A DNA stretch of 64,000 bases from Pocillopora verrucosa (GCF_036669915.1 NC_089320.1:2705129-2769128), one strand, 5' to 3'. Counted from the stretch's first letter, positions 9,701-20,471 are shown. Notes: generated from the sequence alone by a model not told the origin. Numbers and translations are program-made.

Positions 9701-12569
9701 AAAAAAGAATTAATTGGCTAAATGAAAAGCATTTGGTCAAGCTGGAGGGATGAAGAGTGCTGAAATTTTTTTTCTGGAGTTGTGCCCCTTCTGAACTGCC
9801 TAGATCAGGGGAAAGGCTCTGTCTTTCTGTATATAAACCACACAAAACCTACAATTTCTCTATGTGCTCTCACGCAGTGCTACTGCTTGGAACATCAGTT
9901 TAAGAAACTCCAGCTAATTTACATCACAAATACAGTTGATGAAACAAAATAATGTTACCTTAACCCTCACCAAAACAGCATCACAGTTTCTTTAGAAACT
10001 TACCCCTTTTCGAAGAAATGTAGTTTGTAAACCCTTAGACCCTTACAGGTGACTAGCATCTAATTTCTCCTTTCAAAATCACCCTTCAATCAAACATTAA
10101 GGTCATGAGAATACAAGAAATGATCACCAACTAAAGAAGCTTTTGATTGTTACACAAATTCTCCTTGTCAGCACCTTAGGAAATGTAAAGAGAACAGTAT
10201 GGAGAATATGCCTACTGATGTTTGGGTGTAAAGGGTGAATGTTGGATACATTGTACAGTTTACCACACACCTTTTAGATGGTCTCGACACTTCTTCCTCC
10301 CCTTCATCAAAAACAGCAAAACTCCTTTTCCTGCTTTCTTTGAGAGCAGAGAGGACAGTGACTCTGCTACATGGGTTCTCATCAACTCCTGCTCTCTTTA
10401 AGGGACTGTTGGATCTACAGTAAACATCAACAAACATACTTTGGAAAACATTTACATAGACTCCAAGCCATACAATGAAACAATCTGCCCTCATTATTCC
10501 TATTTCAAACCATCAATTGAAATTCATACTTAAGTTAAGTATACAGTTCGTAATTGTAGAAGAAGTAGTGCTCTATTGTTCAGCGCACTGGATTCTAAGT
10601 CAAGTGGTCCAGATTCGAGACCTGGCTGGGTCAATGTGTTGTGTAAGATATTTATCACTCACACTGTGTGTCTCTCTCCCCCTAGGACTAAAAAAAAGTA
10701 TCAGCCAATTTCCAGGGAAGCCTGATAAAATGCTGGGGGGTAACCTTGCAATGGAATGGTACCCATCCCATCTGGGGAGGAGTAGTAATACTTCACTTCA
10801 TGTTACTTGGAAACCAAGGACAAGCTCCAGCTGGATGGGCCATTAGGCTCAAGTGCAGACTTTACCTTTTACCTAATACCAGTTAGTAATTACAGGGTTG
10901 TCATTAGAAGCCAGTAAGGGAGTATAATATCCTCAGTCCTTTTAAGACCATGATTGTTGTCCAGCTCTTCTTGAGCACTTAACTTCCCATATACAATCCA
11001 GAGCTCCACAACATGAGCGAATCAGATGGCAGTTAATTGAGCTAGGCAGATAATTTGGCCAGAGCGTATCACAGACTCAACAGAATGAAATGACTATTAC
11101 AGGGTTTGTACGCTTTCAAAGAAACAAATTTCCTGAACTTTTCCAGAACATTTCCAAGACTTTTCCAGGACTTTGACTGATTTTTCCAGGAAACTGAGTT
11201 TCACCTTCAAACCTTTCATTCCCAAGATTTCACAATCAATTCTTTTTACAGTCTACATGCATTTATTATATTGCTAATTCTGAAAACTTTATTGCTTGAG
11301 TCAAGCAGATATTCAGGACCTGTAGAGTCTTTTTCCAGGACTGGAAAGTCCTGGAAAATATCAAAACAAAATTTTGGGACTTTCCAGGTTTTCCAGGACC
11401 TGTGTTAAGGACCCTTCATATGAATCTAAGTAGAAGCAAAATTATTGCACTGAAATTACTTCCAACACTTGACCTGTGCATAGAACCACCTGATAAGGAA
11501 AACTGATCACTTACAATGTGAATGTCCTGTTAACTGTGACATCTGGTGAAGCTATTTTAACAGTGGATGGCCTCTGCAGTGCAGGATTCAAGAGACTAAA
11601 ATTGTGCGGCTTACGGTGATATCCAAGGGCACTTCCTCGCCCTGAATACAGAGTTCCATTCATATCTCTGCTGTTCCAGGCTTTTCTTGTGTGAAAAGGT
11701 GTTGTGGAACTAAAAGTATAAATCAGTTTGATATGACTAATAAATATTTTGCTTCATGCACCAAAAGAATTACAAAAACATTGACTGTCAAATCTGGCAC
11801 TCGGAGAGGGCACAAATTTTGGACCAAGATCTGGGAATTGATGTTGAAGCTTTAAGTTATTGATGCATAACAGACCAATACTTGCAAGCAGCTATTTTTC
11901 GGTTAAAAAGCGGGCTTTTAAAAAATGAAAAGAAAAAGGAAAGTGCATTCAGCGATAGAGGTTGTTACTGACCACGAAAGGGAAAACAAAGATATGTACC
12001 CGAAGACAAAAAGGCTGAATATTGCGCTAGTATATATTTGTACTTTCTTCTCTAACATACGAATTTTCTTATATATAAAAAAATATAGCGTGAAAAAGCC
12101 AGGGAGGTCTCAGCGGCAAACTCTAGATTTCCTTTTTTTCATTTTATTATCAAGCTTTTTTCTTAATAAGAGCATGGTTTACTTTGTCGAATGGCGAGTT
12201 TAAAAGGTTCGATTAAGACCTTTCGCTACTCACCTCATGTTGAAACTAAGCCTTTTGGTGACAGACATCAAAGGTGTGGGTGATCGCAGCGAATATCTGT
12301 CTGTGGGTAAACCAGTGAACTCCAAGTCTTGAAGCACCGGAAAATCATCCCTAGATTTCTTGAAACGTCAAATCTAGATCTGGTTTGCTGTCAACCTCTT
12401 CGTAAACGCGCCGAATTTTTCTATTTCCATGCCTTCCGAAGTTATATGCGTAGATCAGAAACGAAAAAACGAGAAGAAGGCTCCAAAATAAGCCGAAGAA
12501 CGACCATAAAATTAAAATTACCAAGCCAAGTATGGCTAGAACACGGAGTTCACTTCTTGTCAAGGCCAT
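3796..12569 (-). CDS. POM121: Nuclear pore membrane protein POM121
   Basis: Eleven exons in transcript order: 12569-12234, 11709-11515, 10414-10271, 9437-9203, 8573-8388, 8177-8107, 7902-7743, 7272-7125, 6533-4824, 4438-4379, 3983-3796; about 3.43 kb, about 1,140 aa (vertebrate POM121 about 1,200). Exon 1 starts at the first ATG after an in-frame stop and gives an N-terminal membrane helix (residues about 9-37). Exons 2-3 carry the family-typical STVKIASPD and VTVLSALKESRKRSF segments. Exons 4-8 are charged, with NLS-like KGRKR and KKKSR. Exon 9 (570 codons) is the FG-repeat region (FGQ, AFG, FNFS). The C-terminus ends in a basic RSRARTAARRRGKK tail. By family it anchors the central pore channel in the nuclear membrane. 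Every junction agrees in phase except inside exon 1, where about residue 66 the frame breaks by one base (see findings). Confidence 0.9.
4156..4282 (+). repeat. G-rich minisatellite (GAGGGT/GAGGGG)n
   Basis: Uninterrupted hexamer-like units, alternating GGGTGA and GGGGGA, in the last intron of POM121. The plus strand is G-quadruplex capable. The POM121 transcript carries the C-rich complement just upstream of the last exon. Confidence 0.9.
4689..4771. mobile_element. Short hairpin element related to 455-595
   Basis: Inverted arms CCCCTCCCCTAACACAA and TTGGGTTAGGGGAGGGG flank a loop of about 40 bases. It lies in POM121 intron 9, about 50 bases downstream of the large FG exon. Confidence 0.6.
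8223..8345. repeat. Short inverted repeat in POM121 intron
   Basis: 'aggggtctgg' is answered by 'ccagacccct' about 30 bases on, followed by a GC-rich 'cccgcgctcaaatcgctcgc' block unlike the AT-rich flanks. Probably a MITE remnant. Confidence 0.45.
10030..10237. repeat. Dispersed repeat family B, copy 1
   Basis: Shared blocks: 'gactagcatctaatttctcc', 'gatcaccaactaa', 'attctccttgtcag', 'gagaacagtatggagaatat', ending 'gtgtaaagggt'. Other copies: 34171-34380, 37147-37355, 38879-39062, and a reversed fragment near 52250-52335. About 200 bases, no ORF. This copy ends about 34 bases from POM121 exon 3. Confidence 0.7.
10560..10875 (+). mobile_element. tRNA-derived SINE
   Basis: Begins with a tRNA-like head: 'tagtgctctattgttcagcg' resembles an A box and 'ggtccagattcgagacctgg' contains a B box close to GGTTCGANNCC. 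A non-tRNA body follows with 'ggtaaccttgcaatgg', 'catcccatctggggaggagt' and 'ctggatgggccattaggctc', and the tail is repeated TTTACC. It lies in POM121 intron 2, opposite to the gene. The conserved look of the body suggests a widely shared metazoan SINE domain; the family name is unverified. Confidence 0.7.
11100..11410. repeat. Repeat rich in 'ttttccagga', inverted
   Basis: Multiple copies of TTTTCCAGGA and its complement (for example 'ttccaggactggaaagtcct' and 'gggactttccaggttttcca'). This makes an imperfect hairpin ending about 100 bases from POM121 exon 2. Likely a DNA-transposon MITE. Confidence 0.55.
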
Positions 12570-13232
12570 TTCCACTTAGAAGCGAACATCTGAGTAACGA
12601 TTCTGACTAGCAGAACTTCAAAATGTCGGTCGTGAAATCGTCATTGCGCATGGCATACTAAGAAGGCGCCATTTTTTAAACCTCCCTCGTTTCAGTGGTG
12701 ACAAAATTTCTTCGTCAGGGGAATAGGTCGATATCCCGGTAATTCCTTCTGTTTTTTTAATCGATTTACCACTACATCAGATAAATGGGCCTATGAAACG
12801 CAACTGCCGGTATTGCCAGTCGTTACACCTTGCCCAAAGTCATTCAAATTCATGTTAATCTGATCATTACAAGCTGAGTTACGGCGTTAAAGTAAATATT
12901 TTGTAGATAATTGGGTTCCCACCTCACAAACGCGAAACGATGATATCTTTTTTATTTTTTCAAGAATTTTATATTAAGATGATACAGCAATCAACACTGG
13001 CCAAAAGCATTAGAAGCGTCTACTTTTCCTCAAATTAAGGGATTTCAAAACTGTCAAATCCCATTAATTCGATCAAAAGAAAAAAATCAACTATTAACAC
13101 AACCGTCGCACTTAGGAGATTTTCTTTGCCACAAAATTTAAAGCTTCACAAACAACACTCAACACTTTGCTCAGCTTTGAAGTGATCACCAACTCTACAG
13201 AGCTTCGTCACATTTAAGAAGGACTCATCAGG
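12570..13232. other. Divergent intergenic region between POM121 and P1
   Basis: Holds the POM121 promoter (minus) and the P1 promoter (plus). No clear TATA box and no other feature recognised. Confidence 0.5.
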
Positions 13233-14037
13233 ATGAAAGTTTCTTTAAAGTTTTTCCCAAGTTTCCTTGTTTTTTCCTTGCTTCTGGTTTCATTTTGTTG
13301 CGTTGAAGGGCAAAAGAAAGACAGCAATGGAGCGCAATTCAAGCGTAACAACGAACGCATTCCACGGCAATGCATGCGGATAATCTGGGCAAGGCATAGA
13401 AAAGCTAAATGCTCTTCTGTGAAGAGAAGGCTAAGAAAATTACAAGCAGTGGTAAGTAAGTTCTGTCGACGACCTTGATTTAAAGAGTAAAGAGTAAATC
13501 AATTCTGTTCTAAGTAAACAAGAATCAGGGCGGGCACCGCTATTCCTAACCAGGTGAAGAACATATATCGTATAATAAGTTTTATCTACAGAAAAGACGT
13601 TTCTGATATCAATGCCCAAAAGAGAATGTATCTGCTTAATTACAACTCATTAAACAAAGAAATAAATATGGAGCTAAACCTTAAATTTCTATCGGATGTC
13701 TCCCCCTGCAAATTCAAGAAAAATTGTTTCAAAATTTTTAACGAAAAAAATTGAAAACAAATTGTTTGTTTTATTTTTCATTTTGTTTGTAGCAAATTCA
13801 CTCATGAATCGCACATCTAAGGTTTTGTCAACCATGGAACAATTTTAAAAAGAATCTTCCAGTTTAACATGATAAAAGAAAGGACAAGTTTCTAAAACGG
13901 AATTTAATTTGTTTTGGTAATGCTAGATGAACAAGCCTCCTATTGAAGATTCACACGGAGGAGGAGGAGAATTCCAAAGAGCGGAAGCACTGCTTAAACA
14001 AGCGAAGAGAGGGAGATCAGGAATAAATAATATGTAA
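13233..14037 (+). CDS. Small secreted two-cysteine prepropeptide P1
   Basis: Exon 1 is 13233-13451 (73 codons, phase-0 donor GTG|GTAAGT). Exon 2 is 13927-14037 (acceptor TGCTAG, stop TAA); together 109 aa. A signal peptide covers residues 1-26 (hydrophobic FLVFSLLLVSFCC, likely cut after VEG). A short Lys/Asp-rich spacer leads to Lys-Arg, then a core with two cysteines, CMRIIWARHRKAKC, followed by a basic Lys-Arg-Arg run. Exon 2 adds an acidic, Gly-rich then basic tail (QAKRGRSG). The core shares IIxxRxRxxxC with P2-P4 but has two extra residues after the first Cys and lacks Gly-Thr-Arg, so P1 is the divergent member. Expected fate: secretion, dibasic cleavage and a one-disulphide ring. Function unknown; peptide hormone/neuropeptide or cationic host-defence peptide are the two readings. 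Confidence 0.7.
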
Positions 14038-14203
14038 TGTTTGTATAAAACAAACAGAGAGGATCGATTATAATGAGTGTTGGAAAAATTTGGGAATCAG
14101 AAATTACTTGAATATGAAAGCAAACTCAAGTTTGTTATTTGAGTAACATGAAATCTAACGTATAAAACTTAACAAAATTGATTATGAATCAATGTTGATG
14201 TCC

Positions 14204-14209
14204 AATAAA
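14204..14209 (+). terminator. Poly(A) signal of P1
   Basis: AATAAA 167 bases after the P1 stop, with a T-rich stretch following. Confidence 0.5.
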
Positions 14210-14298
14210 CTTCTTCAAATTCGCCCCTTGTTCTTCAATTCAATGTGTATGTCTTTTGCCATAACTGAGATCAGGGTACGACATCAATGTCTCAGCTG

Positions 14299-14540
14299 TT
14301 GGAAGCCGTGTTGGCCTGATGCCTAGAGCAGATTTCGCATTTATCGAGAGGTCCTGGGTTAGAGCCTTAGCAAGGTGCTTTTGTCATGCTCTTGGGCAAG
14401 ACACTTTTCTCCCAAAATGTCTCTCTCCACTCAGGTGTATAAATGGGTGGTAGAGAGTAAAGGTTGTACAGTGGCGGAAACTACATACGGATTGAGAGTC
14501 TTCTAAAGACTTGTGAGTTGTTTTCAACTGAATACAGTGA
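14299..14540 (+). mobile_element. tRNA-derived SINE-like element
   Basis: Head with 'ggcctgatgcctagagcaga' and a B-box-like 'gtcctgggttagagcc', then 'cttgggcaagacacttttct' and 'caggtgtataaatgggtggt'. The CTTGGGCAAGACACTT block resembles the conserved central domain of several metazoan SINE superfamilies (from memory, unverified). Confidence 0.6.
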
Positions 14541-16344
14541 AAGCCCTTCGTAATTAAGACGTCCAAAATAGTCCTAGATTTTTATTTTTCAAAGCTCTTA
14601 CCTCATCCAAAAATCGTTTTCTGTCTATTAATAAGGCTGATGCGAAACAAGAAAGCAACTGGCACTTCTCTTCTCCAAGATGGATCTTAAAACTGCCAAT
14701 TGATAGCGAAAGGTGGGCTAAGCCTTTTTCCCTATCAGCTTAATGGTGAAACAATGTATAAAGTAGGAATCCAAAATAACTATTTGATTGAATTTGGCAT
14801 CATAATCTTACTCAAACATCGAGTAACGTTAAAAATTTGCCGTCTAAGATAAGGTCGATTTCCCAGAAGATCATGTGCGTCGTTTTTTGGGAGTTAGAGA
14901 CCTTCAGTAAACCGCGGCAGCGAAAGGGAAAGAGAACAACTCTTAGGGATTCGTTGAGCATAACAATGGCTCAGTATCATCGTCCTAGAGCATTGTTTAT
15001 TTTCTTGCTCCTTCTGTAAAACGACGACGTGAAATCTTCAAAATTTGTGTGATCTGAGAGCAGAAACCTCGATTGCTTGTTGATAACTTTCCTATTTGGA
15101 ACTCAATGCTGCTTACACAATGATAGAAAATGCTTATGTTAAGACGAGATACCGTAAGAAACAGTAAACACATCTAAACACATACAGCAATTTTCGAAAA
15201 GTGTTAGTTCATGTTTTTAATCGATGTTTTCCGTGGTGTTGTAGTCCTGTCTGCACGAGGTAATTTGGTTTTATCAACTGAGTTGCTAATGCAACTTGGC
15301 CGATGTAAAAAGCTTTTGAAGCTGACGTATCGAGTGTTACGCCCCTGTCTGCCCAAGTTTCTTCTACGACCATGTTTACGAGCAAAACTAAGCTTGGTGT
15401 TTTTTTTTTCTTGCTTTCATGTTTCAGTTTCAAGACAGCCTTTCTTTCATCACACTGACTGAGAGGGATAGTAAGAAATTAAAATCATTGGTAACAATTT
15501 TTCAGTACATTAAAATTATAATGATATAAATGGCATACAGCGGAGGTTCCGAAGATCATCAATTGAAACTTCAATTTAACAAAGCAGAGATACATTTAGA
15601 AAGCACCGGGCCTGCTTCGGCTCTGTTTGACAAATCGTTACAATTGTTATGTGGTTAAAAGTGAGTAACGCCTTGTAGAGCTGAACATTCAGTCAACACC
15701 TTCATCAAAAGTTTGATATCCAACAGAAGGAAATAAATGCATTATTCTCAAGTACTAACAGATGAAACTTTTCGCTATTTCCTTTTGATCACCTCTTAAA
15801 TGAAATTCGGTCCAAATGGCAATCTTCTGTCACAGTGAGAAGTGTTACCACGTAATTAATACATATAAATTAGTATTTTCGGGGCGTTGAGCTTGGTAAA
15901 TTAAATTGGAGAAGGGTCTATTGCTTTTGAGTGGTTAATAATCTTAACTGCACGATCAATAAATATTCTTCACAACTGTAACAGTGGGGTTGATTAAGGC
16001 TGTTCAGTTTTACAGACTCGGCGGTAACTGAAAGGCAACCTTCACGACCGCTCCAGTTGATTTAATATAACTTTTGACTATCAAAAGTTCGAATGTTAGA
16101 GTTTTGAATTTTTACCGAGTAGCATGAAAGTTGTGAAGAATCCTAACTGTCGTATTGGGAATTTTTTTAGTTTTTGCCAGGGAAAAGCGTTGTGCTTCAA
16201 GATTACTAAAGGTTACGTTAAGGACTAATTATAATCTAGAGATTTTCCGGTCGACAAGGTGAAGTCGATTGGCACTACTCATTCGTTGGGTTTATCAGGT
16301 TTATGAGTAAGATAATGGATAGATAAATTGAACACATGCAGGAA

Positions 16345-16527
16345 TCAGCGTATTTCTTTAATGCATTCATTGCACTGTTTCTCGTAGAATAGAGGAGCAG
16401 CAGTAAGTAACATTTCAAGAAGGGCTGCGAAGTTGTCACTACGTAGATTGTAGCAAGGTATTTTTTTGTCGCGATCACACAGCCCATCAATGTTGCTCGC
16501 ATCATTTTTAAGGGGAGTGGAACTTAA
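16345..16527 (-). CDS. Candidate terminal exon of an unrecognised Cys-containing protein
   Basis: Read on the minus strand from an acceptor (TTTATAG) at 16528-16530, this 61-codon phase-0 frame runs to TGA. It looks protein-like: Asn-Ile-Asp-Gly-Leu-Cys, then CDRDKKIPCYNL, an amphipathic Leu/Ala helix (FAALLEMLLTAAPLFYE) and a CxxC near the end (QCNECIKEIR). Four cysteines, no membrane segment. Base composition is richer in G+C than the flanks. No upstream exon could be assigned and no start codon fits, so this would be a 3' exon of a minus-strand gene. A longer ATG-started frame in the same place (76 codons) has poorer protein character. No function can be given; chance coding cannot be excluded. 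Confidence 0.35.
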   Translation of the reverse strand, partial: LSSTPLKNDASNIDGLCDRDKKIPCYNLRSDNFAALLEMLLTAAPLFYEKQCNECIKEIR

Positions 16528-17448
16528 CTATAAATTTGTTGCTTCTAAAATCTCAAAACCTGCTTTATGCCGGTTCATCGACTTCAGTGGACATCAAAGA
16601 GCACGCTAACCCTCAGCAGGTCCTCATTATAAGGGCATCACCTTTAACGCGCGAGCCTTTCTTAGGCGAGAGGTTTGCAAGGGGTTTAGCTCTGAAAATT
16701 AGTGTCAGACCACCGGCAAACCTCTCCCAAACTCGAATTAAATTTTCTCGCGGGAGGAGAAACGCGCGTCTTGGAGCGCCATTGATGAGTGCTAGCTCGA
16801 AAGCTAAGACTATGCTTACTGCTGTTCTTTCGTCAGAAACAAATCAAAATTATATGGTTACACCTAGTTGCCTCAAAATATTGTTACTCATAATTCCTCG
16901 GAAAGCAAACCGAAAAACTGTTTTAACCCTAGTAACCCCTAAACAAGAACACATTTTGAAGTCTCCGTTCCTCGAATAGGCGAAAATACATTGAACGAAG
17001 ACAAGATTTTAAAGGCTTTCCTCTGGGTGTTACGACAGGGGCTCCTTGTTTGGCTGTTGCCTATTTAGACTTTACGCCCGTCTCCCCACCCCCAGCGTGT
17101 GGAATTAGCGATAAAATGCAGGTTTCTTTCGAACCGATGATGTGGCAAAGTCCAAGCTAGCTAAAAGCGTCGGAAAATTGAAAATTGCGTGGAAAACTAA
17201 CTTAAGTGGCTTTAATTCCATGTGAATTCTTTCAGGGGCGCAGGATTATGTCGTAAAATTTAGGTTTTTTACTGAAAGATGTCATTTAATCAAGTCAATA
17301 GTGACAAGTTAACACGTGATTGTATCGGGAGAACACTGTTTCAACATAGGATGTAATTAATGGTAAACTTCTGAGAGCAAAGAAATGGATATTCAACATA
17401 GTAGTTGACGCAGAATTGGAATATGACTTGCTCTTCTTTTATTCTCAG

Positions 17449-17538
17449 CCAAATGACGAAACCACAAGGGATTTGAATGCTTTGCGCACTTTCTACCTGA
17501 GTCAAAAGAAAACCTGCCCTTTAAAACAGATAAATAAG
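17449..17538 (+). CDS. Candidate internal exon
   Basis: A strong acceptor (CTTTTATTCTCAG) opens a 30-codon phase-0 frame with DETTRDLNALRTFYLSQKK and one Cys, ending at the donor AATAAG|GTGTGT, which is also the start of a TG microsatellite. A further acceptor at 17645-17646 (CCCGACAG) would add ten codons, VIETRTSRRT, before a TGA. No first exon was found. It could be an alternative 3' part of P1 (P1 exon 1 also ends in phase 0), an independent gene, or a decoy. Confidence 0.25.
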
Positions 17539-19240
17539 GTGTGTGTGTGTGTGTGTTGTGAGAAAAGGAGCGGTACACAAAACGTATTTTACATCATAAC
17601 TTCTAATTGATAAATAAGTGCTCTGCCGACCTTTCTAACCCGACAGGTCATAGAGACGAGGACCTCACGAAGGACATGAACCATCACTCTGGGAAGATGA
17701 GCACGCAATTCCTTTTAAATGACATTCCTAGTGGACGTCAATGTTTGGTGATTCCATTGCATGATTTTACAACACCCTTATTCCATGATATGATTGGCCA
17801 GAGGGAAAATGCCCTGATACTCTGATTGGTGAAAGATGGCTATATACCGTAATGCTGTGATCCGAGTGGTTTGACATATGTACCCTAACATATCTGCGCC
17901 CTATGCAAAGCTCCGTGGAAACTGCCAAGGCACAATGAGCCTTTCCACTCTCTTATCTACAAACTTGTTGTAAAGTTTCTCAAATTAAAAACAGTGATTA
18001 CATCGAATCAACCGCAAAATTGGACGTTCGATTCACACCTCAAATCAGTTGAAATATAAAAATATCAGTAGCATTACAAAATATCAGTAGAGTCATATTG
18101 CGCACTAATAATTTTTCTTGGCAAGTGCCTCGAAAACTTTTTTACCACGACACCAAAAACAAGTCTTTCTTTTTATCTGTAACGTGTATACCTGAATTAA
18201 GGCTAAATAAGGGATTTACCGTTCCCTAACTTCTTTTTCTCGTATTTTGGCGTCTGGCTTTCGAAATACATCCTACGGTTTTTTTTTTCTGAATGAACAG
18301 AGTATCAATCAAACATGGCTTGTGTGAAGTTGTGTTGAAAACAACACGAGCGAGACCATTGGGGTGTTTTGTGACTGACAAAGAAATCTGATGCACTCAG
18401 AGGTTCGTTGCTTCGAAAATGGAACAAAACCAAAATGTGGATCGTTCAGTGCAGCATTTTGTTGCTCAGCTTTCCGTCCATATTTCTACCCTATTCTACA
18501 ATGCAATACCATGGAGTATTTTTGCACGTTCCGATATCCTAATATGGTAAAATGACGTAGAAGTGAGATAATAAACTACGTAAGAACATTTTGCGCTCTT
18601 TTCTGTTTCCATTCCCACGAGTACCATTTTCTTTGAGGTAATTGTTTCAAAGGTTCCGCTTGCTTGAAATAACCTTCGTGCCATATGAAAATCAATGGAA
18701 AAACACTTAAAAGGGGAACGTAGAAATACTACCATGTCTTATTTCCTCGAACAATGCCGCTTTAATTAAGATCTATTCAACAACTTATAAAAGATCCTTT
18801 ACAATTAAAAGCATAAATATTCAGAAAAGAATTGAAGCGGCTCCCACATTTTTCTTCGAAACTCAATCATTTTGTACCCTTCAAAGAAGAATGTCTTTAA
18901 AAAAAGCGGTTTTATATCGAGAAAATTCCGTTTAAAAATGTCACCCTACTTTCGTGAACTACGTTTCTCGCAATTACAAATATCTCACCATTATTCGCAA
19001 GGAAGGATTTTGTTATTCACAAAAAGACAGATGCCTTTTGTTAGCCTCAGCTGTATCGTTTTCAATTCGTTTCTCTTAATTATGAAAAGGGGAGAATGAA
19101 AGCCTTAGAAGATAACGAAAGTTTAATTGTCGTAATTAGCATTTCTTGCACAATATTAAAGAGAACCGGAATGTTTGTCTGCCAGCTTAAACTTGAATTT
19201 CGCTCAACTTCTAAAGCGTCACTTTGCTAATCTCTTCAGA

Positions 19241-20471
19241 ATGTCCTTTAAGACATGCGCTACTCTAGTAAGTTTAATAGTCCTACTGTTTCTTCTCAAT
19301 CCAAGGTCATCGTCAGTCACAGGTGATAGCGCTAACAACGTAGATCAAAATTCACAAGTTGTCCAACTTTGGCTAAGATCACCATGTGGTGTCATAGGAA
19401 CTCGCTACAGAACGGAAAGATGTCGCCGAAGAGGGAAACGAAGATTTTTCAAAAGGAAAAGTAATGAAAATGGTATTCAACTCCTAGTATAATATTTGTT
19501 TCGAAGAATTTTTGAAAATTGTTATTAAGTTCTGTGTCGGGTATCATATTATGGAGCCGTCAAGCGAGTAAATACCATGGGAACCAAGTTTTCGGAACTG
19601 GCCAATAACAGTGTAGAAAACATGTTTCTTAATTTTTCTCCTTGCCTCAATCATGAACAGAATGGTTTATTTATTCTCTATTCCCGTTTTCCAATTTTTG
19701 AAACGTTTCCATTTTATTGCCTGCTTGCTACTAACAAAAGGAATTAGTTTTTAAATTTATAATAACAGAATAATAATTAGTCATAATATCGTCCTTCTAG
19801 GAGTTTTCTTCAAGCACATGGTACAAGCATAAAACAATTATCCTTATTATCCTTTTTTGGTTGATCTTTCGTGAGACCTCTAAAAGATATGAGGTTTCTA
19901 AAAAAGGTTCTCACTAATCACCGAGGAGGTTCCGAACCCACGAAGAGTCACGAATGTCTCGAACAAGAAGTGTTTCAAAAAGTTGGCAAACGTTGCTACG
20001 AATTTCCTAAGATTTGCGATCTATTTTTACACATCTTGTTAAAGTAAAATGAATTAGATTGACTAATCAGGAGCCTGAGAGTGAGTTAGCACGTGGTAAC
20101 TACAACTTAGAGGATGTCGAAACTGCAGTGTTCTTGAAGCGAGTCAGCTGTGCAGATAAAAACGGAACATGCTCGACTACAAAACTCGACCAAGCTACCT
20201 GAGATATGTCAACAAAGGGGGGAAGTTTGTGAAGAAACCGTTGTTCTGCGTTGAAGGGATATAACGAGATAATTTAGTTTCATCAACTGAGTTGAAAATG
20301 TAAATTAGCCAACGTAGAGTAGAAGGCTGACGTTTCGAGATTAATATGCTTTTGATTCTGACCATTACAATAGTTTATCATAAATCCTCTTTTGTTTTTG
20401 TTTTTTTATCAGATAATCGAAGGCGTGGGGAGGAAGACGAGGACCAACAAACGAACGTGACTGAGTACTAA
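19241..20471 (+). CDS. Small secreted two-cysteine prepropeptide P2
   Basis: Exon 1 starts at the ATG at 19241 and ends at 19460 (AAAA|GTAATG) or 19472 (AATG|GTATTC), both phase 1. Exon 2 is 20413-20471 after TTTTTTATCAG and ends TAA. About 92-96 aa. The signal peptide has the core TLVSLIVLLFLL; the Asn/Asp/Gln spacer follows, then LRSPCGVIGTRYRTERC and RRRGKRR. The Gly-Lys-Arg after the core is a possible amidation and cleavage site, though the preceding RRR could be cut first. The ring has 11 residues between cysteines. Exon 2 encodes an acidic tail (GEEDEDQQ) that may balance the basic core in the precursor. Same strand and architecture as P1, P3 and P4. Confidence 0.7.
20213..20343. repeat. 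Dispersed repeat family A copy in P2 intron
   Basis: Contains 'aaggggggaagtttgtgaag', then 'ataatttagtttcatcaact' and 'gctgacgtttcgagattaat'. Orientation is opposite to copy 1. Confidence 0.6.

Larger units (their letters stand above)
14541..19240. other. Mostly non-coding stretch between P1 and P2
   Basis: AT-rich DNA with a family A repeat at 15259-15352 and a more decayed one near 15655-15720. A hairpin-like GC-rich segment at 16630-16780 has 'gagaggtttgc' answered by 'gcaaacctctc'. There is a (TG)n run near 17540. The two candidate exons listed separately (16345-16527 minus, 17449-17538 plus) are the only plausible coding signals seen. Confidence 0.5.

Noticed and set aside
16536..16979. 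147-codon plus-strand frame
   Set aside because: No ATG start, and it lies over a GC-rich hairpin-like repeat. Composition is that of a chance frame.
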